Shown in pieces: positions 8,012 through 16,523 of a stretch of 64,000 bases of DNA (positions are counted from its first letter, which is position 1; each line of letters opens with the position of its first letter). The translations under genes were made by a program, and so were the position numbers. This stretch comes from a bacterium (GTDB taxonomy: Bacteria > Armatimonadota > Fimbriimonadia > Fimbriimonadales > Fimbriimonadaceae), in NCBI GenBank assembly GCA_027483535.1, contig JAIXUN010000002.1, forward strand, positions 434,001 through 498,000, read 5' to 3'. The notes below the pieces were generated by a model. It made no database searches. It saw only the letters and a program-made list of their open reading frames with translations, and was not told where the DNA came from.

Positions 8012-8602
8012 GTGGGAGACCCTTCGAATCTAGATTGGGGGATCTCTTCCGACTGGAGCCACATCCCGTCACCAGCAGACGACGGCGGAGTCCGCCATCT
8101 TCACGGCGCGAATTGGCCCCCGATCAGCCTTCCGGCAACGGATGGTTTGTCTTACGACTTGTCCCGCCTCCATGGTCGAACGGTGATCTATGCTTACCCT
8201 CGGACGGGGCAGCCGGGAATCCCAATTCCGGATGGGTGGGATCTGATCCCAGGTGCGAGAGGTTGCACGCCCCAGTCGTGTTCGTTTAGAGACCACTTTT
8301 CGGAGCTAAAAGCTTGCGGCGTTGACCATTTATTTGGACTCTCTGCGCAATCGGTCGACTATCAGCGAGAGGCGGCCGCGCGACTCCATCTGCCGTTTCC
8401 CCTCCTTTCGGACGAAGGACTCACACTCGCCTAGGCGCTCAACCTTCCCATCTTCGAGGTCGGAGGAATGAGGCTTCTGAAGCGGTGCATGTTCATCGTG
8501 AACGAAGGTCGGATTGAGCACCTGTTCTATCCGGTCTTCCCGCCGGATGAAAGTGCGACCGCGGTTCTGAACTGGCTCGTGGACCAAGATCGGAATCTCT
8601 AA
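8012..8602 (+). pseudogene. Peroxiredoxin pseudogene (amber stop)
   Basis: Close paralogue of the intact gene at 11364-11954, with the same G-A-R-G-C-T-P-Q-S-C thiol motif. A CAG codon has become TAG at 8432-8434; beyond it the frame stays open and similar to the paralogue up to TAA at 8600-8602. The shortened product would lose the last third of the thioredoxin fold. The GTG at 8012 is preferred because alignment of the two copies shows indels that shift frame just upstream, so that part is non-coding. A single transition is the only visible lesion, so the loss is recent or a sequencing error. Confidence 0.8.
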
Positions 8603-8760
8603 CTGCGAGTGCTGGGAAAAGGCCATTCAGCACAAGACGGACCTGACTCTGGCGTGCAAGCTCGCGAAGCGCAACACCGATCCTTACCATTGCGGTCCAC
8701 TTCCCGCCCTCCCCACGCCCACCCACCGCGATCCTGTAGAATGCAGGCATCAGCCTCGGG

Positions 8761-8879
8761 CTCGGTTCGCTGTTACAAAGGAGTAGGCGTTCAATTCCCC
8801 TCAAGGGGGTAGGTCGCGCGAAGCACTCCCTCTCCATCTGGAGCGACGAACCCCCTCCGTCGGTTGTGCTTGAACCGGT
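8761..8879 (+). ncRNA. Possible structured 5' leader of the GH81 gene
   Basis: A TAGAAT box at 8737-8742 would start a ~150-nt leader. CGGTTC (8763-8768) can pair with GAACCG (8872-8877), enclosing AGGGGGT (8804-8810) with ACCCCCT (8850-8856) and GTCGC (8813-8817) with GCGAC (8843-8847). The G-run can instead pair with CCCCT at 8797-8801, so two exclusive folds exist. No known riboswitch class was recognised. The rest of 8603-8897 shows no gene. Confidence 0.35.
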
Positions 8880-8897
8880 GGATTGCCGAGGGTTTTC

Positions 8898-11195
8898 ATG
8901 AATCGATCACTTTTACTCGTCTTGTGTGCCCTTCCTGCACTCGCACCAAACCAGCAAGAGCCGGTGCAAGTAGGGCTTGCAACCTACACGACCGCCTTAC
9001 CTGCGGGGGCGAAGCGTCCACAAGACTCGATCTATCGGACCTCGGCAATGAAAGGTCCGATGCCAACCAACGACTGGTGGAGTTCGCTATCCTGGATGCC
9101 GCTATCCGATACGATGTTCCCCCACCCATTGGCGGTGCGGGCGGTGGAGGGCGGTCTGCGCGTTTTCTACCCTGGAGCCCGACTAACGGCAAACGAGCAA
9201 GGCATCTTTGGGATGAACCCGGCCGGTAACGGCGATCTGGTCATTGGGCATTCAGCAGTATCGAAATTCTCTGAGGCTCGAGCGGATGCCGCGAGCGACT
9301 GGTTTGTCTCTGCGATGTTCGAGAACGGTTCGAAAAAGCTTAGGACCAGCTTTGGTCACGGCTCCCCGTTTGTTTTTGTGAATGTTGAAGGAGGAAATCC
9401 GACCCTGGCGTTTACGGAAAAACCGCAAATCTGGAGCGGTGACGCGGGTGCTGCGACGCTCGGGGTGAGTGTTGGCGATCGACACTATGGGATCTTTGCG
9501 CCGACAGGTTCGTCTTGGACGGGCTTAGAGGGGACTAAGTGGATGGCCGAGACAAAAGGCAAAGGCTATTTTTCCGTGGCCGTCCTCCCAGACCGCTCCG
9601 CGAAGACGCTTGAACTTTTTCATCGATACGCGCATGCGCACGTCACCGACACTCGCGTTTCTTGGAACTACAACGAGAAGAGCTCGGTGGTGAGCACCAC
9701 CTTTACCTTTGCAACAAAGAGCTTTGAGAAGAGCGAGAGTGGCACATTGTTCGCGCTATACCCTCACCAATGGTCCAACTCAAAAGCTTCACTCACAGAC
9801 CACAGCTACAGTTCTGTTCGTGGCGAGATGAAGCTTGGCAAAGGGGCGTCGTTTACGACCGAGATGAAGTTTCATGGGCTGCTTCCATCTTTGCCGTTGA
9901 CCTCCGGAACTGACAAAGCAAAGCTGACGGGCTTTATTGATGACGAGGTGAAAAATGAATCGCGAAGTAAGGGGGATACTTACTGGCTGGGCAAAGAGAT
10001 TGGCAAGCTCGCCTCGATGATTCCGATTGCGGAGCGGGTCGGCAATAAATCCGCTGCGGATTTATTCGCGAAGCGCATTCGCACGGCGATGGAAAACTTC
10101 TTCACCGCTAATAAGCCCGATGGGTCGGCAAAATCTGCAGGCGACGGCGTTTTTTACTACGATAAGAACTGGGGCACGCTGATCGGTTACCCTGCCAGCT
10201 TTGGTTCGGACATCGACCTCAACGACCATCACTTCCACTACGGCTACTTCATTCGAGCTGCGGGCGAGCTCGCTCGCAGAGACCCGTCGTGGGTCGCCGA
10301 TTCGAAGTGGGGCGGGATGGTTAAGTTGCTTATTCGAGACATAGCCTCGGCAGATCGCAAGGATCCTCAATTCCCATTTTTGCGCGGAATCGATCCTTAC
10401 GCGGGGCACTCGTGGGCAAGCGGACATGCAAAATTCGGAGACGGTAATAACAACGAATCTTCCAGCGAAGCCTTGAACGCGTGGTACGGAATGATCCTAT
10501 TTGGCGAAGCCACGGGCGATAAAGAGCTGCGCGACTTAGGTGTTTGGCTGTTTACTACCGAGCTCGAAGCGGTGAACAGTTATTGGTTTGATGTCACGGA
10601 CAAATTCCATCCACCGTCTTACACGCCCAGCGTGGTCACAATGGTCTGGGGAGGCAAGGGTGCCAACGCTACGTGGTTTAGTGGGAATCCGGAGATGGTC
10701 CACAGTATCAATTTTCTCCCCATCACCGGAGCCTCGACCTATCTAGGTCTATATCCCGAATACTGCGCGAAAAACTACGCTGCTCTGGTCGCCGAAAATA
10801 AAGCCGACGATGCCAAGAAGCCTCCCAAGTCCAAAAACGCGACCGATAAAGACGCGGTAACTTGGGATGCCTGGGCGGATCTTGTTTGGATGTATCTCGC
10901 GTTGAGCGATCCTAAAGAGGCCCTTGCGCAGTTCAATAGTCGTCCAAAGGACTTCAAGCCCGAGGAAGGAAACAGTATCGCTCTCACCTATGCGTGGATC
11001 AGTACATTGCATGATGTCGGTCAGGTAGACCGCACAATCACTGCCGATTCCGCATCGTACGCCGTCTTCAAGAAGTCGGGGAAACGGACGTACGTGGCCT
11101 ACAACTTTGGCAAGACTCCTAGGATCGTAACGTTCAGCGATGGCACAAAGGTCAAATGCCCGGCGAACGCTTTCGGAATCAAAATGGCTCAGTAG
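8898..11195 (+). CDS. GH81 endo-1,3-beta-glucanase
   Basis: Family 81 glycoside hydrolase, an inverting enzyme that cuts internal beta-1,3 links of laminarin, curdlan or fungal wall glucan. The product is 765 residues from the ATG at 8898, which follows GAGG by 6 nt and gives a clean signal peptide (N-R-S-L-L-L-V-L-C-A-L). GH81 landmarks include T-N-D-W-W-S-S near the N-terminus, D-L-N-D-H-H-F-H-Y-G-Y and G-H-S-W-A-S-G, then G-N-N-N-E-S-S-S-E-A carrying the conserved acidic residues. No binding module is attached. It lies between two copies of a peroxiredoxin gene and complements the GH16 enzyme at the window start. Confidence 0.95.
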   Translation: MNRSLLLVLCALPALAPNQQEPVQVGLATYTTALPAGAKRPQDSIYRTSAMKGPMPTNDWWSSLSWMPLSDTMFPHPLAVRAVEGGLRVFYPGARLTANEQGIFGMNPAGNGDLVIGHSAVSKFSEARADAASDWFVSAMFENGSKKLRTSFGHGSPFVFVNVEGGNPTLAFTEKPQIWSGDAGAATLGVSVGDRHYGIFAPTGSSWTGLEGTKWMAETKGKGYFSVAVLPDRSAKTLELFHRYAHAHVTDTRVSWNYNEKSSVVSTTFTFATKSFEKSESGTLFALYPHQWSNSKASLTDHSYSSVRGEMKLGKGASFTTEMKFHGLLPSLPLTSGTDKAKLTGFIDDEVKNESRSKGDTYWLGKEIGKLASMIPIAERVGNKSAADLFAKRIRTAMENFFTANKPDGSAKSAGDGVFYYDKNWGTLIGYPASFGSDIDLNDHHFHYGYFIRAAGELARRDPSWVADSKWGGMVKLLIRDIASADRKDPQFPFLRGIDPYAGHSWASGHAKFGDGNNNESSSEALNAWYGMILFGEATGDKELRDLGVWLFTTELEAVNSYWFDVTDKFHPPSYTPSVVTMVWGGKGANATWFSGNPEMVHSINFLPITGASTYLGLYPEYCAKNYAALVAENKADDAKKPPKSKNATDKDAVTWDAWADLVWMYLALSDPKEALAQFNSRPKDFKPEEGNSIALTYAWISTLHDVGQVDRTITADSASYAVFKKSGKRTYVAYNFGKTPRIVTFSDGTKVKCPANAFGIKMAQ

Positions 11196-11240
11196 AAATC
11201 TGGTTGCGCGACACATGTATCAGCACATTGCTGCTTGCTC

Positions 11241-11302
11241 GAGAGTGAGCTGAAACGTTTAGGTTTGCAGCAAGCGAAACTTCGGAAGCATGGCGCCAGC
11301 TT
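11241..11302. repeat. Dispersed relative of the tRNA-linked repeat core
   Basis: Contains GTGAGC and CAGCAAGCGAAACTTCGGAA, close to the core of units B and C (CAGCAAGCGAACCTTCCGAA). A GTGAGGGTGAG module follows at ~11330 and again, as GTGAAGGTGAG, at ~7973 before the paralogous gene. Confidence 0.4.
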
Positions 11303-11363
11303 GTCCTCCGATGGCTCACCGTGTGAGGGTGAGGAGGCGCCCTGGTACTCTGCCACCTCGGTA

Positions 11364-11954
11364 GTGGACAATCCTTCGAACCTAAATTGGGGGATTTCCC
11401 CAGACTGGAGCACCATCCCGTCACCCACAGACGACGGCGGAGTCCGGCATCTTCATGGGGCGGACTGGCCCCCGATCAGCCTTCCGGCAACAGACGGTTT
11501 GTCTTACGACTTGTCCCTCCTCCACGGTCGAAGGGTGATCTACGCGTACCCTAGAACGGGGCAGCCCGGAATCCCGAATCCGGATGGGTGGGACTTGATT
11601 CCAGGTGCGAGAGGTTGCACGCCCCAATCGTGTTCGTTTAGAGACCACTTTTCGGAGCTAAAAGCTTGTGGCGTTGCCCATTTGTTTGGACTGTCCACGC
11701 AATCGAGTGACTACCAGCGTGAAGCGGCTGCCCGACTCCATTTGCCTTTTCCCCTCCTCTCGGATGAACACCTCACACTCACGCAGGCGCTCAACCTTCC
11801 CACCTTCGAGGCCGGGGGGATGAGGCTCCTGAAGCGTTGCACGTTCATCCTGAACGAAGGGAGGATCGAGCACGTGTTCTATCCGGTCTTCCCACCGGAT
11901 GAAAGTGCGAGCGCAGTTTTGAGATGGCTTTTAGACCAAGACCGGAATCCCTAA
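11364..11954 (+). CDS. Peroxiredoxin (AhpC/TSA-like)
   Basis: Cytoplasmic thiol peroxidase that reduces peroxides using a reactive cysteine. About 196 residues from GTG 11364; an upstream TTG at 11235 would give 239 residues but is unlikely, because copy comparison shows frame-breaking indels before the GTG. The G-A-R-G-C-T-P-Q-S-C motif provides the peroxidatic cysteine and a second cysteine five residues on, as in the Q-type branch. Later blocks L-L-S-D-E, Q-A-L-N-L-P-T-F and F-Y-P-V-F-P-P-D complete the thioredoxin fold. It is the intact partner of the pseudogene at 8012-8602; the two lie as ~600-bp direct repeats around the GH81 gene. Confidence 0.88.
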   Translation: MDNPSNLNWGISPDWSTIPSPTDDGGVRHLHGADWPPISLPATDGLSYDLSLLHGRRVIYAYPRTGQPGIPNPDGWDLIPGARGCTPQSCSFRDHFSELKACGVAHLFGLSTQSSDYQREAAARLHLPFPLLSDEHLTLTQALNLPTFEAGGMRLLKRCTFILNEGRIEHVFYPVFPPDESASAVLRWLLDQDRNP

Positions 11955-12000
11955 ACGGGCAAACTCATCACACCTTGCGTCTCACTCTGGACCGACTTTG

Positions 12001-12357
12001 CTAAACAAGGACTGAGTCGTCAGGACCAACCGGACTCGACTGGATGAACAGGAGTGTGCACCCAGTTTCGGTGGTGTGAGGTCCATGCTCGACATTGGGT
12101 CCATGAACGCAGAATGAGCCAGCCGGAAGTGGTTTTCCATCGTTTATCATCACTCCCTCTACAACGTAGATGGCTTCCGGAACGGAAGGATGATAGTGAC
12201 GAGCCAAAACAGCCCCGGGCCCCATTTTCAAAAGAGCCAAGAAGGGCGCCTTAGAAACATCCATATTTGGGAAGGCGCCGAGTGTCTCTCCCGAAAAGCC
12301 GGGAAGATCAACTTGAGAAAACTCTAAGTCACCGGGCTTGATGACTATATCAATCAT
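12001..12357 (-). CDS. Small cupin protein (ChrR-like), second of pair
   Basis: A 118-residue single-domain cupin. The metal-binding pattern is visible in R-H-Y-H-P-S-V-P-E-A and the second motif P-N-V-E-H-G-P-H. Cupins of this size act as metal-dependent sensors, dioxygenases or isomerases; the substrate cannot be told. Its start overlaps the upstream cupin's stop by 4 nt (ATGA), so the two are translationally coupled and probably form one complex or pathway. Both are divergent from an AraC regulator, its likely controller. Composition is slightly AT-richer than the surroundings. Confidence 0.8.
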   Translation of the reverse strand: MIDIVIKPGDLEFSQVDLPGFSGETLGAFPNMDVSKAPFLALLKMGPGAVLARHYHPSVPEAIYVVEGVMINDGKPLPAGSFCVHGPNVEHGPHTTETGCTLLFIQSSPVGPDDSVLV

Positions 12358-12746
12358 GCTTGCTCCTCACTGATGAAAAAATCGGTGGGATCGACTTCTA
12401 CCGATTGTGCAAAGTACAAAGTGCAGCCATTAACCGTGGAATGGGGGCCGTGGACGTCGCCTGGTTTCACAGTGAACACGGTTCCAGGTCCGTAAGTTCT
12501 CCCGTTGTTCTCGAAATCACCTTCTAAAACCCAGAACATCTCGGTTGTTCTTTTGTGATAATGAGACGGAATGAAAGCACCTGGCCCCATCTTCAAGATG
12601 GCGACGATGGGACCACTTTCCACCTCTCGGTTCAAGAAGGCTGCCTTCAGGTCACCCGTGTGCCCAGGTATCGGAAAGTCAAACCATGTGTACTCTGAAG
12701 CCGCCAGGATAGCAGTGGCTCCTAAAGAAGGGGTGTTGTCTAGCAC
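12354..12746 (-). CDS. Small cupin protein (ChrR-like), first of pair
   Basis: A 130-residue cupin related to its downstream partner, with S-H-Y-H-K-R-T-T-E-M as the first metal-binding motif and P-G-D-V-H-G-P-H as the second. Start is GTG; a TAATCT box ends exactly 6 nt before it and there is no ribosome-binding site, so the message is probably leaderless. It shares a short divergent promoter region with the AraC gene. Function beyond metal binding is not evident; related proteins are annotated as anti-sigma ChrR-like or acetylacetone dioxygenase-like cupins. Confidence 0.8.
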   Translation of the reverse strand: MLDNTPSLGATAILAASEYTWFDFPIPGHTGDLKAAFLNREVESGPIVAILKMGPGAFIPSHYHKRTTEMFWVLEGDFENNGRTYGPGTVFTVKPGDVHGPHSTVNGCTLYFAQSVEVDPTDFFISEEQA

Positions 12747-12752
12747 GAAAAC

Positions 12753-12758
12753 AGATTA
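12753..12758 (-). promoter_or_regulatory. -10 box (TAATCT) of the cupin operon
   Basis: Lies 6 nt upstream of the GTG on the minus strand with no ribosome-binding site between, consistent with a leaderless start. Confidence 0.5.
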
Positions 12759-12785
12759 CGGTTTGAAGGAGTGAGGTTCTAGAAC

Positions 12786-13691
12786 ATGCCGGATGATCCA
12801 AACTTCCTGTCAATCCCCTGGAGAGAATCCCATGCCTCTATTTATGCGGATGGCACCAGTGCAACTCAAACAAGCGAAGTCCATTCGGTAGGTAGCCATG
12901 GAGTCCGAGTTATTCGCTTTGAACGGGGGAGCAACGCTAATGTTGATCCACCCTGTCCAGACCTTGTTCTTGGTCTTGATCTTGGCGGCAGTCCAAACGT
13001 TCGATGGTCTTGGGGCGATCGATGGCGGGAGCATCCCGCTCGCCGAAAAGGGTGGTTTGGATTAAGCCCGGTTGGCGAGCCAGGATTTTTTGAAGTTGAA
13101 GGGCGTCACCGCGTTCTCGTAATCAGCTTTCCGCTAGGCAGGCTAAAGACAGTTTTAGATGATGATGTCAACCAGTTAAGGAGCGATTACGGAGACCTGC
13201 ACGACAGGTACCGCCAAGATCGACACGTGTCGTTTATGGCGAATCACCTCTTCGAGTTATCGTTGACCCCGTCGCCGGCTTCTCAATTTGAAGCTGACAC
13301 GACAGTCTATTTTTTGCTTGCGCGGCTGGGTTCTCTTGCTAATGAAAAAAAGCCCCTAGAAGTTCAGGCTGTGGAACGATTCAACCTTAGGCAACAAGCA
13401 ACCGTTGTTGATTACATTGAAGCCAATCTTAGTAAACAGATCCAAATTGAAAAATTAGCGAAACAGGTTCACATGTCCGTTCGACAGTTTCATGGATATT
13501 TCGTTTCAACCTTTGGTCTAGCGCCGCACAGATTCGTGATGCATCGTCGTGTGATGCGAGCCAAAAGCTTGATCGAAAGCGGCACTGAACTTGCCGAGGC
13601 TGCATTCGAGTGCGGATTCTCCGACCAGAGTCATTTGACGCGCGTCTTTAAGAAAACTCTTGGCATCCTACCTAGCTCTTTGCGACCCTAG
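12786..13691 (+). CDS. AraC-family transcriptional regulator
   Basis: A 301-residue regulator. The N-terminal ~190 residues form a ligand-binding cupin-like region; residues ~200-300 carry two helix-turn-helix motifs ending in the AraC signature A-F-E-C-G-F-S-D-Q-S-H-L-T-R-V-F. A GAGG sequence precedes the ATG by about 9 nt. It is divergently transcribed from the two cupin genes with only ~40 nt between starts, so it most likely controls them and possibly itself. The effector is unknown. Confidence 0.9.
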   Translation: MPDDPNFLSIPWRESHASIYADGTSATQTSEVHSVGSHGVRVIRFERGSNANVDPPCPDLVLGLDLGGSPNVRWSWGDRWREHPARRKGWFGLSPVGEPGFFEVEGRHRVLVISFPLGRLKTVLDDDVNQLRSDYGDLHDRYRQDRHVSFMANHLFELSLTPSPASQFEADTTVYFLLARLGSLANEKKPLEVQAVERFNLRQQATVVDYIEANLSKQIQIEKLAKQVHMSVRQFHGYFVSTFGLAPHRFVMHRRVMRAKSLIESGTELAEAAFECGFSDQSHLTRVFKKTLGILPSSLRP

Positions 13692-13752
13692 TGCGTCAGT
13701 TGGCGACTCTCGAAGGCGACAGAAGCCGTCGCCTGTCCCTGCTCACACATAT

Positions 13753-14175
13753 TCAGCTCCTCAGGTAGCGACGATACTCGGCATACACGTCGGAGTCGAT
13801 CTGAACTCCACCACACCCGCCATACAGCCTATCGTTACGATCTTTCTTCGGACCCGAGATCCAGTAGTGCGCTCCCGTCTCTAGATCGTAGTAGTTCGCC
13901 TTATATCCACTGCCTTTAAGACTTCGAAACCGTTGGCCATTGTAGTACAGAGTTCTGCCGGATTTCGAGAAGTAGACTCGGCCAATTCGTGCATCTCCCT
14001 CTAGCCCACTCTTTTCCTCGATGTACATAATGCGCGAGCGTGCAAGGCGGAAGACAGCGGGAAGCTCCTCGTCGATGGCCTCGGGGAATGCAGGCTCCTC
14101 TACGGGTTCTAAAGGAACCAACTCCTCGAAGCTTTCTGAGTCTACGGATTCTTCAATAAGCGTTAACTCTTCCAT
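13753..14175 (-). CDS. Conserved small protein, acidic N-terminus
   Basis: About 140 residues from the ATG at 14175, which follows AGGGGAG by ~5 nt; an upstream ATG at 14205 lacks that. The first ~45 residues are acidic and low-complexity. The rest (M-Y-I-E-E-K-S-G, G-R-V-Y-F-S-K-S-G-R-T-L-Y-Y and R-L-Y-G-G-C-G-G) matches a widespread ~90-residue family that databases sometimes label deoxyxylulose-phosphate synthase, with no similarity to that enzyme. The real function is unknown. The acidic extension is unusual and may be a linker. Confidence 0.7.
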   Translation of the reverse strand: MEELTLIEESVDSESFEELVPLEPVEEPAFPEAIDEELPAVFRLARSRIMYIEEKSGLEGDARIGRVYFSKSGRTLYYNGQRFRSLKGSGYKANYYDLETGAHYWISGPKKDRNDRLYGGCGGVQIDSDVYAEYRRYLRS

Positions 14176-14353
14176 CGTCGCTCCCCTGTTAAGTCTCTCA
14201 TTCAAAAAGGGACCAAGTAGCGACAGTTATCGTACCTTTGAAACGTGCAACAGAGGTGGAACTCCGCATCAGAAACGGGTCAAGGTTTTCACCGATAATC
14301 AACCTTGTGGTGAGAGACTGTAGGTACGAACAGCCCCCCACCATGATTGTTGA

Positions 14354-15109
14354 CTAAGCGTTCTGCTTTCTGCGACGCCTGGCGACCACGCCAAAAAGAC
14401 CAAGACCCAACGCAACCGTCGTGACAGGCTCTGGGACGGGAGCAGCCAAGCGAGCGACCTCCGAATCGGAAAGTGCGTTGTTGTAGAACAACACCTCGTC
14501 GATCGCACCGGACATCCGCTGATACCCATCATTCACGGCCCCAATCGTTAAGGTTGCTTGGCTAGATAGGTTGTACGGAGTGCTCTCTTGAGCCGAGGAA
14601 ACCAACACTCCGTCAATGTAAAACTTCGTAACGCCCGAACCACGCACTCCGGCGATGTGGTGCCACTTACCAAGTTGGAAGGCGCTGGACCCCTTTCGGG
14701 CAGAAGCCGTTCCCAAGTTCGATTCGCGCGAGAGAATGCCCACTTGGTCGCTGTCATTGTTCATGACCCAGCCGCGATACGGGTTCGCTCCCGGCCAGTT
14801 GTCTCGGCTGGCAATGCCCGTACTGTTGCTCACCATCGAGTCAAACTTGACCCAGAGTGCGACCGAAAAGTCGCCCGTGCCCACGTTGTAAAGGTTGGAA
14901 CTTGGCACCCGAACGTGCCCACTGCCGCTAAAGGCAAACGCCTGCCCAACAAACCCTTCCGTGTATGAAACTGAACCGACGATTTCGCCGTTGTTTCCCA
15001 TCACGGAATCCACGAGGTCTCCATTTGCAGACCACCTCCCAACAAGAGAAGCGTTAGCCGCGCCGCAGACAGTTGAAAGGGCAATCAAAAACCAAATTTT
15101 GCTGTTCAT
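14354..15109 (-). CDS. LamG-domain PEP-CTERM protein
   Basis: Exported surface protein of 251 residues from the ATG at 15109, which has GGAGC 6 nt upstream; signal peptide M-N-S-K-I-W-F-L-I-A-L-S. Residues ~25-220 form a concanavalin-like LamG fold (G-D-F-S-V-A-L-W-V-K and I-D-E-V-L-F-Y-N-N-A-L-S are typical), suggesting glycan or protein binding. The C-terminus is a PEP-CTERM sorting tag: V-P-E-P, a hydrophobic helix, then a run of arginines. No exosortase gene is in the window. It is divergent from an AraC-family gene that may regulate it. Confidence 0.9.
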   Translation of the reverse strand: MNSKIWFLIALSTVCGAANASLVGRWSANGDLVDSVMGNNGEIVGSVSYTEGFVGQAFAFSGSGHVRVPSSNLYNVGTGDFSVALWVKFDSMVSNSTGIASRDNWPGANPYRGWVMNNDSDQVGILSRESNLGTASARKGSSAFQLGKWHHIAGVRGSGVTKFYIDGVLVSSAQESTPYNLSSQATLTIGAVNDGYQRMSGAIDEVLFYNNALSDSEVARLAAPVPEPVTTVALGLGLFGVVARRRRKQNA

Positions 15110-15219
15110 AGAAAAGCTCCAACAGCAAAAGTCTATCGACAAGCAGATATTTGTGAGTAGTTAAAAACCGCCATCACTAGTTTGTTGCAGACGCCTTGCG
15201 GGCATCAAATGAGCTTGCA

Positions 15220-16044
15220 ATGGCGAAAAAGTTCGTTTTTAAAGGTGAGAATGTCTGTAAAATCAGACTAGTGAGTTCCGTCGCTCAGGTGTATCCGGCC
15301 CGGCTTAGCCAGCCACCAAACCGCATTTATGCGGGCGACGGCGAATTTCACGAGAATCGATCGCTCTGGCTTCAGCCGTTCGATTTTTGGACGGTCATTT
15401 ACTATCACCACGCCAACATCGTTACGATCAACGCCCGGACGGTTCCGGTAACGGAGGATTCAATCGTGATTTTCGGTCCGGGAGTCCGCGCTGGGCACAC
15501 TCTCATCGGGGAGCGGACCCCACACATGTACATGACCTTTAACCTTCCGGCGGAGACCGGAAGACGGTACGCCATTCCCTCGATCGTCCAAGACGCCAAG
15601 CCGTACTTCGCCCAGATGCGAAGGACGATCGACAGGGTGAGTTCCGATATCGTCCCCGCGTTCTCTTTTGCTTGGCAACTCTTGCACGATGTCAGCCTAG
15701 ATCCGGCCTATCTTCGGCAACACGAGGCCCTTTATTCGGCGGAGGAGTTCATTCTTCGGCATTTAAAAGAGCCGCTATCGGTTCCGAACATTGCGGAGCA
15801 CGCCAAAGTCTCGCCGCGTCAACTTCTTCGGATGTTCCGGGACGAGCATCACCTTACGGTTCGGGATTTCATTCGTAAAAAGCGCACGCAAGAGGCATGT
15901 CGTCTTCTTGCAACAACTAATCGTCCCATTAAGTTGATTGCGGAACAGGTCGGAGTCGCTGATCTTGCTCAGTTCAACAAGCTTCTGAAGCAGGAAACGG
16001 GCGCCTCGCCGAGGGTTTTTCGACAAATGCGCACCAAGTCGTAG
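15220..16044 (+). CDS. AraC-family transcriptional regulator
   Basis: A 274-residue regulator from the ATG at 15220; the upstream TTG at 15196 is less likely. The N-terminal ~150 residues resemble an AraC cupin sensor. The C-terminus has two helix-turn-helix motifs (V-P-N-I-A-E-H-A-K-V-S-P-R-Q-L-L-R-M-F, then I-A-E-Q-V-G-V-A-D-L-A-Q-F-N-K-L-L-K). The gene is divergent from the LamG PEP-CTERM gene with ~110 nt between starts, which suggests a sugar-responsive regulator of a surface protein. The ligand is unknown. Confidence 0.88.
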   Translation: MAKKFVFKGENVCKIRLVSSVAQVYPARLSQPPNRIYAGDGEFHENRSLWLQPFDFWTVIYYHHANIVTINARTVPVTEDSIVIFGPGVRAGHTLIGERTPHMYMTFNLPAETGRRYAIPSIVQDAKPYFAQMRRTIDRVSSDIVPAFSFAWQLLHDVSLDPAYLRQHEALYSAEEFILRHLKEPLSVPNIAEHAKVSPRQLLRMFRDEHHLTVRDFIRKKRTQEACRLLATTNRPIKLIAEQVGVADLAQFNKLLKQETGASPRVFRQMRTKS

Positions 16045-16077
16045 TCCTCAGGGCGACTCCTCGGGCAGTAAGAAGGG

Positions 16078-16410
16078 CTACCGAATCACTAGTCGCTGAA
16101 TCTTGTCGCCCTCGACCACAAAGTGATAGTCGAACTCAATTGGGCTGCCGGGGAAGTTGCCCGATACCGACGCCGTCACCACCGTCTTACCATCCACCTC
16201 AGCCGACCGTAGCAGTTCGGTGGTCAGGTTGTATTCCGCAACTGTGCCAGAAAGCCACTCGCCAATCGCTTCATGACCGACCATCTCCCGATTCTCCCCC
16301 GAATCCACAACCGTCGCGTCCGGCGAGAAGCAAGCCAGAATCTCCGCAGGCGAGCCGCTGCTCTTCGTATCGAAATAGGTGGCGATAACGGTAGGAAGTT
16401 CTAGACTCAT
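16078..16410 (-). CDS. SnoaL/NTF2-like small protein
   Basis: A 110-residue protein of the nuclear-transport-factor-2 fold: N-terminal helix (I-A-T-Y-F-D-T-K), then F-S-P-D-A-T-V-V-D-S-G and V-G-H-E-A-I-G-E-W, and a closing sheet with F-D-Y-H-F-V-V-E-G-D. Members are small isomerases, hydrolases or binding proteins, so the fold does not fix the function. It is divergent from an HxlR-type repressor ~110 nt away, a common arrangement for a redox- or quinone-responsive repressor and its target. Confidence 0.85.
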   Translation of the reverse strand: MSLELPTVIATYFDTKSSGSPAEILACFSPDATVVDSGENREMVGHEAIGEWLSGTVAEYNLTTELLRSAEVDGKTVVTASVSGNFPGSPIEFDYHFVVEGDKIQRLVIR

Positions 16411-16523
16411 GGTTCTGCTCGGTCTTGATCTGTCACCCGCATGGATTCAGGTGCACGGGGAAGGACCAGAAACAGAATGGAAGCTATACTGAATAAAGGT
16501 CAAGTACCTACCAAAAAGTAAGT

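Noticed and set aside
8761..8879. Known riboswitch (glycine, yybP-ykoY, cyclic di-GMP) before GH81
   Set aside because: The conserved cores of these classes could not be matched; only generic helices are seen.
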